From the NCBI RefSeq assembly GCF_900156255.1, contig NZ_FTMK01000018.1:1-64000 (forward strand): a stretch of DNA of 64,000 nt. Reading direction: 5' to 3'. The DNA comes from Paracoccus thiocyanatus. GTDB taxonomy: Bacteria; Pseudomonadota; Alphaproteobacteria; Rhodobacterales; Rhodobacteraceae. Position numbers and translations under genes: made by a program. How positions within the stretch are numbered: the first letter of the stretch is position 1; each line of letters begins with the position of its first letter. The notes below the pieces were generated by a model that was given only the letters and a program-made list of their open reading frames with translations, was not told the DNA's origin and did not search any database. Shown in pieces: positions 11,755 to 20,993 of this stretch.

Positions 11755-12831
11755 TTAATGCGGGAACGGCCAGAGCCGCAGCTTTTCCTTTGTCAGCGCC
11801 CAAAGCCGGGCAAGGCCATGCGGCTCGACGATCAGGAAGAACACGATCAGCGCGCCGACGATCATCAGTTCGATATGGGCGGCCAGGTCGGTCGGCCAGC
11901 CGAACTGCGCCACCAGCACGTTCTTCAGCAACACCGGCAGCAGCACCAGGAAGGCGGCGCCGGCAAAGCTGCCGAAGATGCTGCCCAGCCCGCCGATGAT
12001 GACCATGAACAGGATCAGGAAGCTCTTGTTGATGCCGAATGCCTCGCTGGCCTCGGCCGCACCCAGGTAGACGGCGAAAAGCAGCGCGCCGGCGATGCCG
12101 ACAAAGAAGCTGGAGACGGCAAAGGCCGACAGCTTGGCGGTCAGCGGATTGACCCCGATGATCTCGGCGGCGATGTCCATGTCGCGGATCGCCATCCATT
12201 TGCGCCCCACGCTGCCGCGGGTCAGGTTGCGCGCCACCCAGGCCAGCACGACGGCAAAGACCAGGCAGACCAGGTATTTCGCCGAGGCCGAGGTCGCAGG
12301 GCCGGTCACTGCCCAGCCCAGGATGGTGCGCTCGGGCGCGTTGATCTGGCCCGAGGCCGAATAGTTGTAAAACCACGGCACCTTGTTGAACAGCCAGACC
12401 AGGAAGAACTGCGCCGCCAGCGTCGCCACCGCCAGGTAGAAGCCCTTGATGCGCAGGCTGGGCAGGCCGAACAACATGCCGACAACGGCAGTGATCGCGC
12501 CGGCCAGCACGATATGAATGACGATCGGCACCCCCGGAAAGGCGGTCATCAGCTTGTAGACCGCATAGGCCCCCACCGCCATGAAGCCGCCGGTGCCCAG
12601 GCTGACCTGCCCGGCATAGCCGGTCAGGATGTTCAGCCCGATGGCGGCGATGGCATAGATCAGGAAGGGCACCAGGACCGCATTCGCCCAGTAGCTGTCG
12701 ATGACGAAGGGCACGACCAGGAACGCCACCGCCAGGACCGCGTAATAGCCCCAGCGATCCAGCCGGATCGGAAAGGTCTGGCCATCATCGCGATAGCTCG
12801 TCTTGAAGTCGCCCGCCTCACGATAGAACAT
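11755..12831 (-). CDS. HAAT ABC transporter permease (LivM-like)
   Basis: A 358-residue inner-membrane permease with about ten hydrophobic segments and the LivM-family segment around LTGYAGQVSLGTGGFMAVGAYA. It forms the translocation pore with the LivH-like permease encoded upstream. The start is separated from that upstream gene by a 143-bp gap filled with two inverted repeat copies, the only sizeable gap in this operon. Confidence 0.92.
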   Translation of the reverse strand: MFYREAGDFKTSYRDDGQTFPIRLDRWGYYAVLAVAFLVVPFVIDSYWANAVLVPFLIYAIAAIGLNILTGYAGQVSLGTGGFMAVGAYAVYKLMTAFPGVPIVIHIVLAGAITAVVGMLFGLPSLRIKGFYLAVATLAAQFFLVWLFNKVPWFYNYSASGQINAPERTILGWAVTGPATSASAKYLVCLVFAVVLAWVARNLTRGSVGRKWMAIRDMDIAAEIIGVNPLTAKLSAFAVSSFFVGIAGALLFAVYLGAAEASEAFGINKSFLILFMVIIGGLGSIFGSFAGAAFLVLLPVLLKNVLVAQFGWPTDLAAHIELMIVGALIVFFLIVEPHGLARLWALTKEKLRLWPFPH

Positions 12832-12859
12832 CTGCCCCTCCCGGCTTCAAATCTTGCTG

Positions 12860-12960
12860 GTGGGGGCTTCGCGCCCCCACGCCCCCGCGGGATATTTCCC
12901 CACGGAAGAATGCGGGACGCCGCGCTTCTTTCGTGTCCAAATATCCCCGCCGGAGGCATA
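12860..12960. repeat. two inverted copies of the dispersed palindromic repeat
   Basis: Between the two permease genes, one copy reads on the minus strand (box around 12889-12908, followed by a GGGGGC/GCCCCC hairpin at about 12863-12880). A second reads on the plus strand from about 12927 (CTTCTTTCGTGTCCAAATAT). The boxes match those at 8.16 kb and inside thiZ at 28.11 kb. Confidence 0.75.
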
Positions 12961-12974
12961 GAATCTTTTCATCC

Positions 12975-13955
12975 TCAGACCCGCTCGATGATGCGCTCGC
13001 CAAACAGGCCCTGGGGCCGGAAGACGAGGAAGATCAGCGCCAGCACATAGGCGAACCAGTTCTCGGTCGCGCCGCCGACCATGGGTCCGATGAAATATTC
13101 GAAAAGCTTCTCGCCCATGCCGATGATCAGCCCGCCGACGATGGCGCCGGGGATCGAGGTGAAGCCGCCCAGCATCAGCACCGGCAGCGCCTTGAGTGCG
13201 ATCAGCGACAGGCTGAACTGCACCCCGGACTTGGTGCCCCACATGATGCCGGCGACCAGCGCCACGAAGCCGGCGATCGACCATACCATGATCCAGATGA
13301 AGCGCAGGCTGATGCCCACCGAAAGCGCCGCCTGGTGGTCGTCGGCCACGGCGCGCATCGCCCGGCCCTGCTTGGTATATTGCGAGAAACCGACCAGCGC
13401 CGCGACCAGCGCCGCCGCGATCACCGTCGCCCAGATGTCCAGCCGGTCGATGAAGAAGCCATAGCCCAGCCAGTTATTCGTCGCCGTCTCGACCGTTTCG
13501 GAAATGCCCTGCGGCAGGCCGACATCCAGCATCTTGACATCGGCGCCCCACATCACGTCGCCCAGCCCCTCCAGGAACCAGGCCAGGCCGATGGTGGCCA
13601 TGAACAGGATGATCGGTTCCTGCCCGACAAGGTGCTTCAGCACCAGCTTTTCGATGACGATGGCGAGCCCCACCATGACCAGCGCGGTAAGCAGGATGGC
13701 CAGCAGCCCCGGCACGGTCCAGCCAAAGCTGCTGACATGCACGCCGAAGGCCGCGTTGATCAGATGGGCGAAGGGCACCCGGCCCTCCATGATGCCGACC
13801 AGCGTCATGGCAGCAAAGAGCGCCATCACCCCCTGGGCATAGTTGAAGACGCCCGACGCCTTGTAGATCAGCACGAAGCCCAGGGCGACCAGCGCATACA
13901 TCACCCCCGCCATCAGGCCGTTCAGCAGGATCTCGCTTGCGTAAAGAAACTCCAT
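12975..13955 (-). CDS. HAAT ABC transporter permease (LivH-like)
   Basis: A 326-residue hydrophobic protein with about eight to nine membrane segments. It has LivH-family features near the N terminus (NGLMAGVMYALVALGFVLIY) and the segment RAVADDHQAALSVGI that contacts the ATPase. It is encoded 9 bp downstream of the LivG-like ATPase gene and is the partner of the LivM-like permease. Confidence 0.92.
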   Translation of the reverse strand: MEFLYASEILLNGLMAGVMYALVALGFVLIYKASGVFNYAQGVMALFAAMTLVGIMEGRVPFAHLINAAFGVHVSSFGWTVPGLLAILLTALVMVGLAIVIEKLVLKHLVGQEPIILFMATIGLAWFLEGLGDVMWGADVKMLDVGLPQGISETVETATNNWLGYGFFIDRLDIWATVIAAALVAALVGFSQYTKQGRAMRAVADDHQAALSVGISLRFIWIMVWSIAGFVALVAGIMWGTKSGVQFSLSLIALKALPVLMLGGFTSIPGAIVGGLIIGMGEKLFEYFIGPMVGGATENWFAYVLALIFLVFRPQGLFGERIIERV

Positions 13956-13964
13956 TCCCGCCCC

Positions 13965-14774
13965 CTATGCGTGTTCCACGCCCAGATAGGCGCTGATGAC
14001 CTCGGGATTGCTGCGCACCTCGTCGGGGGTGCCGTCGCCGATCTTGCGGCCGTAATCCATCACCACCACCCGGTCCGACAGATCCATGACCACGCCCATG
14101 TCATGTTCGATCAGCGCGATGGTGGTGCCGAATTCGTCGTTCACGTCCAGGATGAAGCGGCACATGTCCTCTTTCTCCTCGACGTTCATGCCGGCCATGG
14201 GTTCGTCGAGCAGCAGGATCCTGGGTTCGGCTGCCAGCGCGCGGGCCAGTTCGACGCGCTTTTTCAACCCGTAAGGCAGCCGGCCCACCGGGGTCTTGCG
14301 GATGTTCTGGATTTCCAGGAAGTCGATGATCTTTTCCACCTGCTCGCGGTTCTCGATCTCTTCGCGCTCGGCGCCTCCCCACCACAGCGCCTGGCTCCAG
14401 ATCCGCGCCTTCATCAGGTTCAGCCGCCCGGTCATGATGTTGTCCAGGACCGACATGCCGTCGAACAGCGCGATGTTCTGGAAGGTGCGGGCGATGCCCA
14501 GCCGCGCCACCTCATAGGGTTTCATCGGGCCGCGGCGATAGCCCTTGAACCAGATCTCGCCCTCTTGCGGGACGTAGAAGCCCGAGATCACGTTCAGCAT
14601 CGAGGACTTGCCGGCGCCGTTCGGGCCGATGATGGCGCGGATCTCGCCCTCGCGGATGTCGAAGCTGATATCCTTGATCGCCGTCACGCCGCCGAAGCGC
14701 AGGGTGATGTTGCGAAGGTCCATCAGGACGGGGCCGGCTTGGCGGCCGTCGGGGGTGATTGTCGCCTGTGTCAT
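13965..14774 (-). CDS. HAAT ABC transporter ATP-binding protein (LivG-like)
   Basis: A 269-residue ATPase with Walker A GPNGAGKSS (about 53-61), a LivG-type signature region around LPYGLKKRVELARAL and Walker B ILLLDEPMAGM. The signature has YGLKK in place of the more usual SGGQ, a variation seen in LivG proteins that end in this KKRVE form. Its ATG overlaps the stop of the upstream acyl-CoA ligase gene by 4 bp, so ligase and transporter are one translationally coupled unit. Confidence 0.92.
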   Translation of the reverse strand: MTQATITPDGRQAGPVLMDLRNITLRFGGVTAIKDISFDIREGEIRAIIGPNGAGKSSMLNVISGFYVPQEGEIWFKGYRRGPMKPYEVARLGIARTFQNIALFDGMSVLDNIMTGRLNLMKARIWSQALWWGGAEREEIENREQVEKIIDFLEIQNIRKTPVGRLPYGLKKRVELARALAAEPRILLLDEPMAGMNVEEKEDMCRFILDVNDEFGTTIALIEHDMGVVMDLSDRVVVMDYGRKIGDGTPDEVRSNPEVISAYLGVEHA

Positions 14775-16747
14775 TCCGCGGCCACCTTTTGCATGGTCTG
14801 CGACTGGAAGGTCCGGGCGTCCTGGATCGTCAGCGTGGCGCGGATCTCGCCCTTGCGGCCGTCCTCATAGGTCACTTCGGTGCGGGTGCTGACCGCATCG
14901 CGGCCGTCATAAAGCGCCTCGATCAGGTCGGCATATTTCTCGGCGATGATGTTGCGGCGCACCTTGCGGGTGCGGGTCATCTCGCCATCGTCGGGATCCA
15001 GTTCCTTGTGCAGCACCAGGAAGCGGCTGATCTGGCAGCCCGACAGCATCGGGTCGGCGGCCACGGATTCGTTCACCGCCTCGACATGCTGCTTGATCGT
15101 GGCATAGACCTGCGGATGGCCGGCCAGTTCCTGGTAGCTGGCATAGGCGATATTGTTGCGCTCGGCCCAGTTGCCGACCGCGGTCAGGTCGATGTTGATG
15201 AAGGCGGTGCACATGTCGCGGCCGGCGCCGAAGACCACCGCCTCCAGGATGTTGGGATAGAATTTCAGCCTGTTCTCGACATATTTCGGCGCGAACATCC
15301 GGCCATCGGCCATGCGGCCCACATCCTTTGCGCGGTCGATGATGCGCAGATGGCCGGTTTCCTGTTCAAAGAAACCGGCATCCCCGGTCGCCACCCAGCC
15401 TTCGGCGTCCTTGGTCGATGCCGTGCTGTCGGGATTGTTGAAATATTCCACGAAAGTGCCGGGCGAGCGATAGAAGACCTCGCCATTCTCGGCGATCCGC
15501 AGCTCGACCCCCGGAGAGGGCACGCCCACCGTGTCCGAGCGCACCTGCCCGTCCGGCTGCTGGGTGATGAAGACGCTGGCCTCGGTCTGGCCGTAAAGCT
15601 GTTTCAGGTTGATGCCCAGCGACCGGTAGAAATCAAAGATTTCGGGGCCGATCGCCTCGCCCGCCGTGTAGCCGACGCGGATGCGGGAATAGCCCAAGGT
15701 ATTTTTCAGCGGGCCATAGACCAGCAGGCTGCCCAGGCCGTAGCGCAGCCGGTCCAGCATATTCACCGGCTGGCCGTCCAGCAGCGCCGGGCCGATGCGG
15801 CGGGCCAGGTCCATGTAATGCCGAAACAGCCAGCGCTTGACGCGGCCGGCATCCTCCATGCGGATCATCACCGAGGTCAGCTGCCCTTCGAACACGCGGG
15901 GCGGGGCGAAGAAATAGGTCGGACCGATTTCGCGCAGGTCGGTCATCATCGTATGCGCGCCTTCGGGGCAGTTCACGGTGAATCCGGCCCAATAGGCCTG
16001 CCCGATCGAAAAGATGAAGTCCCCGACCCAGGCCATCGGCAGATAGGCCAGGACCTCTTCCGCGGCGGTCAGGTGATCGAAGCCGGCGGTGTTCTTTCCC
16101 GTTTCGATGATGTTGCGATTGGACAGCACCACGCCCTTGGGCTTGCCGGTGGTGCCCGAGGTATACAGCATGACGCAGGTGTCGTCATAGCCCAGCGCCG
16201 CGATGCGCGCGTCCAGCTCATCGCCCAGCCGCTGCTCGGCGGCGCGGCCCTCGGCCTGAAGATGGGCCAGCGCGTTCATGCGGGAATGGTCGTATTTCCG
16301 CATCCCGCGCTTGTCGGTGTAAACAAGGTGCTGCACCGAAGGGGCGCGGTCGCCCACCTCCAGCACCTTGTCCACCTGTTCCTGGTCGCCGCAGACGACG
16401 AATCGCGCGCCGCAATGGCCCAGCACATAGGCCATCTCGTCGGCCACCGCGTCCTGATACAGCGGCACCGGCACCGCGCCGCACATCTGCGCCGCGACCA
16501 TGGACCAGTAATGCGCCGGGCGGTTGCGGCCGATGATGGCGACATGGTCGCCGCGGTTCAGTCCCAGCACCAGAAAGCCCAGCGCCAGAGCGCGGATCTC
16601 GTCCGCGGCCTCGGCCCAGGTCCAGCTTTGCCAGATGCCGAATTCCTTTTCGCGATAGGCGGGCCGATTGCCGAAGCGTTCGGCATTGCGCGCCAGCAAC
16701 GCCGGAATCGACTGCAAGCCGGCCTGTGCCGCCTGAGCGTTCTGCAT
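14771..16747 (-). CDS. long-chain-type AMP-forming acyl-CoA synthetase
   Basis: A 658-residue adenylate-forming enzyme of the FadD15/long-chain acyl-CoA synthetase type. The P-loop-like motif MLYTSGTTGKPKG and the A8-type region (WVATGDAGFFEQETGHLRI) are present. It converts a carboxylic acid to its CoA thioester. It is the first gene of the HAAT transporter operon, which ends with a second, PaaK-like ligase gene. The ATG at 16747 is chosen for its GGAGGAA Shine-Dalgarno; an upstream codon at 16789 lacks one. Confidence 0.9.
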   Translation of the reverse strand: MQNAQAAQAGLQSIPALLARNAERFGNRPAYREKEFGIWQSWTWAEAADEIRALALGFLVLGLNRGDHVAIIGRNRPAHYWSMVAAQMCGAVPVPLYQDAVADEMAYVLGHCGARFVVCGDQEQVDKVLEVGDRAPSVQHLVYTDKRGMRKYDHSRMNALAHLQAEGRAAEQRLGDELDARIAALGYDDTCVMLYTSGTTGKPKGVVLSNRNIIETGKNTAGFDHLTAAEEVLAYLPMAWVGDFIFSIGQAYWAGFTVNCPEGAHTMMTDLREIGPTYFFAPPRVFEGQLTSVMIRMEDAGRVKRWLFRHYMDLARRIGPALLDGQPVNMLDRLRYGLGSLLVYGPLKNTLGYSRIRVGYTAGEAIGPEIFDFYRSLGINLKQLYGQTEASVFITQQPDGQVRSDTVGVPSPGVELRIAENGEVFYRSPGTFVEYFNNPDSTASTKDAEGWVATGDAGFFEQETGHLRIIDRAKDVGRMADGRMFAPKYVENRLKFYPNILEAVVFGAGRDMCTAFINIDLTAVGNWAERNNIAYASYQELAGHPQVYATIKQHVEAVNESVAADPMLSGCQISRFLVLHKELDPDDGEMTRTRKVRRNIIAEKYADLIEALYDGRDAVSTRTEVTYEDGRKGEIRATLTIQDARTFQSQTMQKVAAE

Positions 16748-16859
16748 GGTTCCTCCCCTTGCCGTCCGGGCTCCTCTTCCCTCTGGCAATCGCAGCTTAC
16801 TGCGGCAATCCTTGCGTCAGTTTTTCCCGAATCCTACGAATTGTTACAAGGACTGCGCA

Positions 16860-18737
16860 ATGCCAGGGACGGACATGGCCAACGACCGCCACGCCGAGCT
16901 GACCCGCTCGGGGCTGAACCTGATCCAGCAGGCGATTTCGATCTTCGACGCCAAGCTGCGGCTGGCGGTCTGCAATCGCCCCTATCAGGCGATGTTCGGC
17001 CTGCCCGATGAACTGACCCGCACCGGCGCCACATTCCAGGATACGATCCGCTACCTGGTGCATCGCGGCGAATACGGCCCCCAGGACGACCCCGAGGCCG
17101 CGATTCGCGAACGCGTCGACCAGGCCCGCACCTTCCAGCCGCATTACATGGAACGAAAGCGCGCCGACGGCCGCTGGATCTCGGTCGAGGGGGCGCCCCT
17201 GTCGCAGGGCGGCTGGATCGCGGTCTATACCGACATCACCCAGATCAAGCGGCAGGAAGAACTGCTGCGCGCCCGGTCCGAAGAACTGTCGGAACTGGTG
17301 CTGAACCATGCCGAGCGGCTGTCGGCCGCCAACCGCGCCCTGGCCGCCACCAACGCCGCGCTAGAGGAAGCCAAGCGCATTCTGACCGAATCCGAGGCGC
17401 GAACCCGCCACGTGACTGCCATGGTGCCGGCCCATATCGCGCATATGGATCGCGATTATCGCTATACCTTTTCGAACAACCAGATCTCGATGGTGTTTCC
17501 GGGCGCCCGCGCCTCGGTCATCGGCTGCCGCTGCGAAGCCGTGCTGGGGGCCGAGACATTTGGCCGCATCCGGCCGCATCTGGACCGCGCCATCGCCGGC
17601 CAGCCGCAGGTGTTCGAGATCACGCACCCGCCCTCGGGGCGGCGCATCCGCATCGCGCTGACCCCGGACCAGAACGGGCGCGGGGTCTATATCCTGTCCA
17701 CCGACGTCACCGCCGAGGTGCAGGCGCGCGAGGCGCTGACCCATGCCGCCAAGCGCGCGGTGGCGGCGCAGATGACATCCGGGCTGGCGCATGATTTCGG
17801 CAACCTGCTGACCATCATCCTGGGGCTTCAGGGCCGGCTGGCCCGCGCCGGCCTGCCCCCCGAACAGGCCGAGGACGTGCAGGCCACGCTGGCCGCCGCC
17901 CGGCGCGGCGTGCGGCTGCTCGACGGTATCTCGGCGCTGACCGGGGGGCGCGAACACCAGCCGCAGCCGGTCGAATTGCGCGCCATGCTGGACGACCTGG
18001 CGGCGATGACCCGGCCGACGCTGGGCGCGGGCGTCACGCTGGACACCCGCATCGGCGATCTGCCGGCGCGGGTGATGCTGGACCCCGGCGCGCTTCAGGA
18101 TGCGCTTTTGAACCTGATCCTGAACGCCCGCGACGCCATGCTGGGCCGCGGCCGCATCAGCGTCACCGTGCGCCCCGCCGGGCGCTGGCTGGAAATCGCG
18201 GTCGCCGATACCGGACCCGGCTTTTCCGACGAGGCGCTGGCACGCGCGACCGAGCCGTTTTTCACCACCAAGGGCAGCCAGGGCACCGGGCTTGGCCTGT
18301 CGATGGTCTATGACCAGATCAAGCTGTCCGGCGGCACGCTGCGGCTTGGCAATGCCAAGGGGGGCGGGGCGCAAGTCACCATCCGCCTGCCGCTGCGCGC
18401 CGCGCGCCCCCATCTGGTGCTGCTGGCCGAAGACGACGACGCCATCCGCGCCCATATCCGCGCGATGCTGACCGCCCAGGGCCATCTGGTGATCGAGGCC
18501 GGCTCGCTGGCCGAGGCGCGGGGGCTGACCGATCTGGCCGGCCTGACCATGATCCTGTCGGACTTGCAACTGGGCGACGGATCAGGCGCCGAATTGCGGG
18601 GCCGCGGCCTGCCCGTGGTGCTGATGACGGCGCTGCCGCCGGGCGATCCGCGCAGATCGGGGCTTGACTGCCCGGTCCTGACCAAGCCCTTTGGCGACAC
18701 CGAACTGGCCGTGGCCATGGCAGAGACAGATGACTGA
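16860..18737 (+). CDS. hybrid PAS sensor histidine kinase with C-terminal receiver domain
   Basis: A 625-residue cytoplasmic hybrid kinase without clear membrane segments. Domains in order: a PAS_7-type PAS domain (about 20-130), a coiled-coil linker (about 130-190), a second PAS region (about 190-290), the H-box with His311 in LAHDFGNLLTI, an N-box NLILNARDAM, G-boxes DTGPGFSDE and GTGLGLS, and a receiver domain (from about 518) with acceptor Asp568 in ILSDLQLG. The stop overlaps the start of the next response regulator gene by 8 bp. The start at 16860 has AAGGA 9 nt upstream; the codon at 16875 is an alternative. The signal sensed is unknown. It is divergent from the acyl-CoA ligase operon. 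Confidence 0.88.
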   Translation: MPGTDMANDRHAELTRSGLNLIQQAISIFDAKLRLAVCNRPYQAMFGLPDELTRTGATFQDTIRYLVHRGEYGPQDDPEAAIRERVDQARTFQPHYMERKRADGRWISVEGAPLSQGGWIAVYTDITQIKRQEELLRARSEELSELVLNHAERLSAANRALAATNAALEEAKRILTESEARTRHVTAMVPAHIAHMDRDYRYTFSNNQISMVFPGARASVIGCRCEAVLGAETFGRIRPHLDRAIAGQPQVFEITHPPSGRRIRIALTPDQNGRGVYILSTDVTAEVQAREALTHAAKRAVAAQMTSGLAHDFGNLLTIILGLQGRLARAGLPPEQAEDVQATLAAARRGVRLLDGISALTGGREHQPQPVELRAMLDDLAAMTRPTLGAGVTLDTRIGDLPARVMLDPGALQDALLNLILNARDAMLGRGRISVTVRPAGRWLEIAVADTGPGFSDEALARATEPFFTTKGSQGTGLGLSMVYDQIKLSGGTLRLGNAKGGGAQVTIRLPLRAARPHLVLLAEDDDAIRAHIRAMLTAQGHLVIEAGSLAEARGLTDLAGLTMILSDLQLGDGSGAELRGRGLPVVLMTALPPGDPRRSGLDCPVLTKPFGDTELAVAMAETDD

Positions 18738-19431
18738 CGCCCCCCTGATCGCCATTCTCGACGACGAACCCGAAATCCGCCGCCTGCTGTCCGCGGCGCT
18801 GGAAGAGGCGGGCTTTCGCACCCAGGGCTTCGCCCGCGCCACCGAGTTCGAGGCGGCGCTGCGCCGCATCCAGCCCGATGCCTGCCTGATCGACCTGGGC
18901 CTGCCCGACCGCGACGGGCTGGCGCTGGTCCACCGGCTGGCCAGCGAAAGCGGCGCGGCGATCATCATCATCTCGGGCCGGGCGCAGGTGCAGGACCGCG
19001 TGACCGGGCTGGAACTTGGCGCCGACGACTACATCATCAAGCCCTTCGAGCCGGCCGAGGTGGTGGCCCGCATCCGCGCCCGGCTGCGCAAGCCCCAGCG
19101 CGATGCCGGCCCCGGCCGCCAGCAGGTCCGCTTTGCCGGCTGGTCGGCGGATTTCGACCGCTACTCCCTGACCTCGCCCGAAGGCGCCGAGACCCCGATC
19201 AGCCATGCCGAGGCCGAGGTCCTGCGGCTGTTCCTGGACAATCCGCGCCGGCTGATTTCCCGCGCGCAGATGCTGGAGACGCTGGGCGGCACGGCGGGCG
19301 AAAGCTTCGACCGGGCGATGGACGTGCGCATCTCGCGCCTGCGCACCAAGCTGGGCGAGGACCCCCGGAACCCGCGCCTGATCAAGACGATCTACGGCGC
19401 GGGCTATATCTTCCTGGCCGAACTGGGCTAG
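18730..19431 (+). CDS. OmpR/PhoB-family response regulator
   Basis: A 233-residue regulator with an N-terminal receiver domain (acceptor Asp55 in CLIDLGLPDRDG, conserved Lys in IIKPF) and a C-terminal winged-helix DNA-binding domain (from about 135) ending in the usual IKTIYGAGYIF. It is translationally coupled to the upstream hybrid kinase. Because the kinase has its own receiver, phosphotransfer may go either to that domain or directly to this regulator. The targets are unknown. Confidence 0.93.
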   Translation: MTDAPLIAILDDEPEIRRLLSAALEEAGFRTQGFARATEFEAALRRIQPDACLIDLGLPDRDGLALVHRLASESGAAIIIISGRAQVQDRVTGLELGADDYIIKPFEPAEVVARIRARLRKPQRDAGPGRQQVRFAGWSADFDRYSLTSPEGAETPISHAEAEVLRLFLDNPRRLISRAQMLETLGGTAGESFDRAMDVRISRLRTKLGEDPRNPRLIKTIYGAGYIFLAELG

Positions 19432-19458
19432 ATTGCCCCATCGCTGCCGGAGAACGCC

Positions 19459-19893
19459 ATGCCCACCGTCTATGTCCTGAACGGCCCGAACCTGAACCTG
19501 CTGGGCCAGCGCCAGCCCGAGATCTATGGCAGCACCACCCTGGCCGACGTGGAACGCGACTGCCGGGCGCTGGCGGCCGAACTGGGGCTGGAGATCGCCT
19601 TTCACCAGTCGAACCACGAGGGCGCGATCATCGACCTGATCCACGAGGCGCGGCGATCGGCCCAGGCCGTCGTCATCAACCCGGCCGCCTTTACCCATAC
19701 CTCGGTGGCGATCCTGGACGCGCTGAACACCTTTGACGGGCCGGTGATCGAGGTGCACATCTCGAACGTCCACAAGCGCGAGAGCTTCCGTCACCATTCC
19801 TATGTCAGCCTGCGCGCCGAGGGGGTGATCGCCGGTTTCGGGGTCAACGGCTACCTGCTGGCGCTGCGCCATGTGGCGAAACTGGTGGGATAG
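19459..19893 (+). CDS. aroQ: type II 3-dehydroquinate dehydratase
   Basis: A 144-residue type II dehydroquinase, catalysing step three of the shikimate pathway. It shows the N-terminal [18 protein letters not shown] motif with the catalytic Tyr, the [10 protein letters not shown] and NPAAFTHTS segments, and EVHISN with the catalytic His. It is encoded 27 bp after the response regulator gene on the same strand and could be co-transcribed. Normal family length. Confidence 0.97.
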   Translation: MPTVYVLNGPNLNLLGQRQPEIYGSTTLADVERDCRALAAELGLEIAFHQSNHEGAIIDLIHEARRSAQAVVINPAAFTHTSVAILDALNTFDGPVIEVHISNVHKRESFRHHSYVSLRAEGVIAGFGVNGYLLALRHVAKLVG

Positions 19894-19949
19894 GGTGGGG
19901 CGGTGGTTTGAGCCCGAAGCGGACGGTCATGATGAGTGTCGGACGAGCG

Positions 19950-20921
19950 TTAGAGTAGGACGAGGAAGACTTCTTTTTTTGCGGTGGCAAACATCTCGTT
20001 GAACTTCTTTTCAAACATTGCAGCAAGTTCGTCGTCGGTAGTTTTAGGCGAAAAAAAAGGTTTGAAATTCTGGTAGACCGGCAATAACGGATTTGGGTTT
20101 TTGGCCTCTATGTTGGCGAGGGCTTCGGTCGCAAGCTTCCCTTGTAACTTGATCATTTCCCTAACTGGGGCACGGAAAGCTTCGCTCTCCATGTCGCTTT
20201 GGCTCAGCGGTGGGGTATTAGGGATTTTAGGAATTACGAGGGGGAGAAGGTTTTGAGACATGGTCGCTTGATACATGACCATAATGGCGGTGTGGGGGTG
20301 CGCCGGGTCCTTGACACACTTCTGCATGTAAGCTGCATACACTAGGGCATAGGCTGCTTTGACAGCATCAGCATCGGCGTGGATCGCCGCAGGCATTGGG
20401 GAGCGTGCTCCGTGCGATTGAAGCAGGCCCAGAATTTCCGTTGCTAGGTCATGGGTGATGTCAAGAAGAGGCCTTGCCTTACTTCTTACAGCTTCCAGCT
20501 TTTGAAGCTTGTCGGGTGCTATCATGTGGGCATCTAACCGCTTTTTCGGCGAGCGTAGAGCTTCGATACCTTGCCCTGAAAAGATGCAGTTTGCCTGACT
20601 GAGGACTGCAAAGAAGATGGTCGTTATGAGGGGGATGTAGGCAAGTTCATCCCAGTAAAGACTTTCTGCGAACATAAATGCAAGGCCACCGCCTAATACG
20701 ATGATCCCCACAAGATACTTTCTTTGTATCGTCGTTCCATTTGTCAACCATTGCAGACCGTAGTGTAGCCACACTGGGGACGCCACGGTGAGCAACGCAA
20801 ATATTCGCATAAACAAACCGCCATCGAGGACTTGCTGATAAAGGTGTTCGGATATGGGTATAGAGATCAGAACCCATATGGCAGATAGCGCCATAGACGC
20901 CTTCTTGTGGTCTATTTTCAA
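19950..20921 (-). CDS. orphan membrane protein of low GC, TTG start
   Basis: A 323-residue protein I do not recognise. It begins with several hydrophobic segments (about 10-27, 37-58, 68-88, 93-113) and continues as a long, helical, charged cytoplasmic part with Lys-rich stretches. The start is TTG at 20919-20921; the choice is supported by AGGAGGTGA six nt upstream, a near-perfect Shine-Dalgarno. GC and codon use are clearly lower than in both neighbours (many AAA, TTT, ATA-type codons), which suggests recent horizontal acquisition. There are no mobile-element genes beside it. No function is assigned. Confidence 0.75.
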   Translation of the reverse strand: MKIDHKKASMALSAIWVLISIPISEHLYQQVLDGGLFMRIFALLTVASPVWLHYGLQWLTNGTTIQRKYLVGIIVLGGGLAFMFAESLYWDELAYIPLITTIFFAVLSQANCIFSGQGIEALRSPKKRLDAHMIAPDKLQKLEAVRSKARPLLDITHDLATEILGLLQSHGARSPMPAAIHADADAVKAAYALVYAAYMQKCVKDPAHPHTAIMVMYQATMSQNLLPLVIPKIPNTPPLSQSDMESEAFRAPVREMIKLQGKLATEALANIEAKNPNPLLPVYQNFKPFFSPKTTDDELAAMFEKKFNEMFATAKKEVFLVLL

Positions 20922-20993
20922 AAATCACCTCCTCGAAGTTTCGTTTATTTTTTGAGAGTCCGCTCCGTCTCGCAAAGCGGACTAGCCTCCCCC

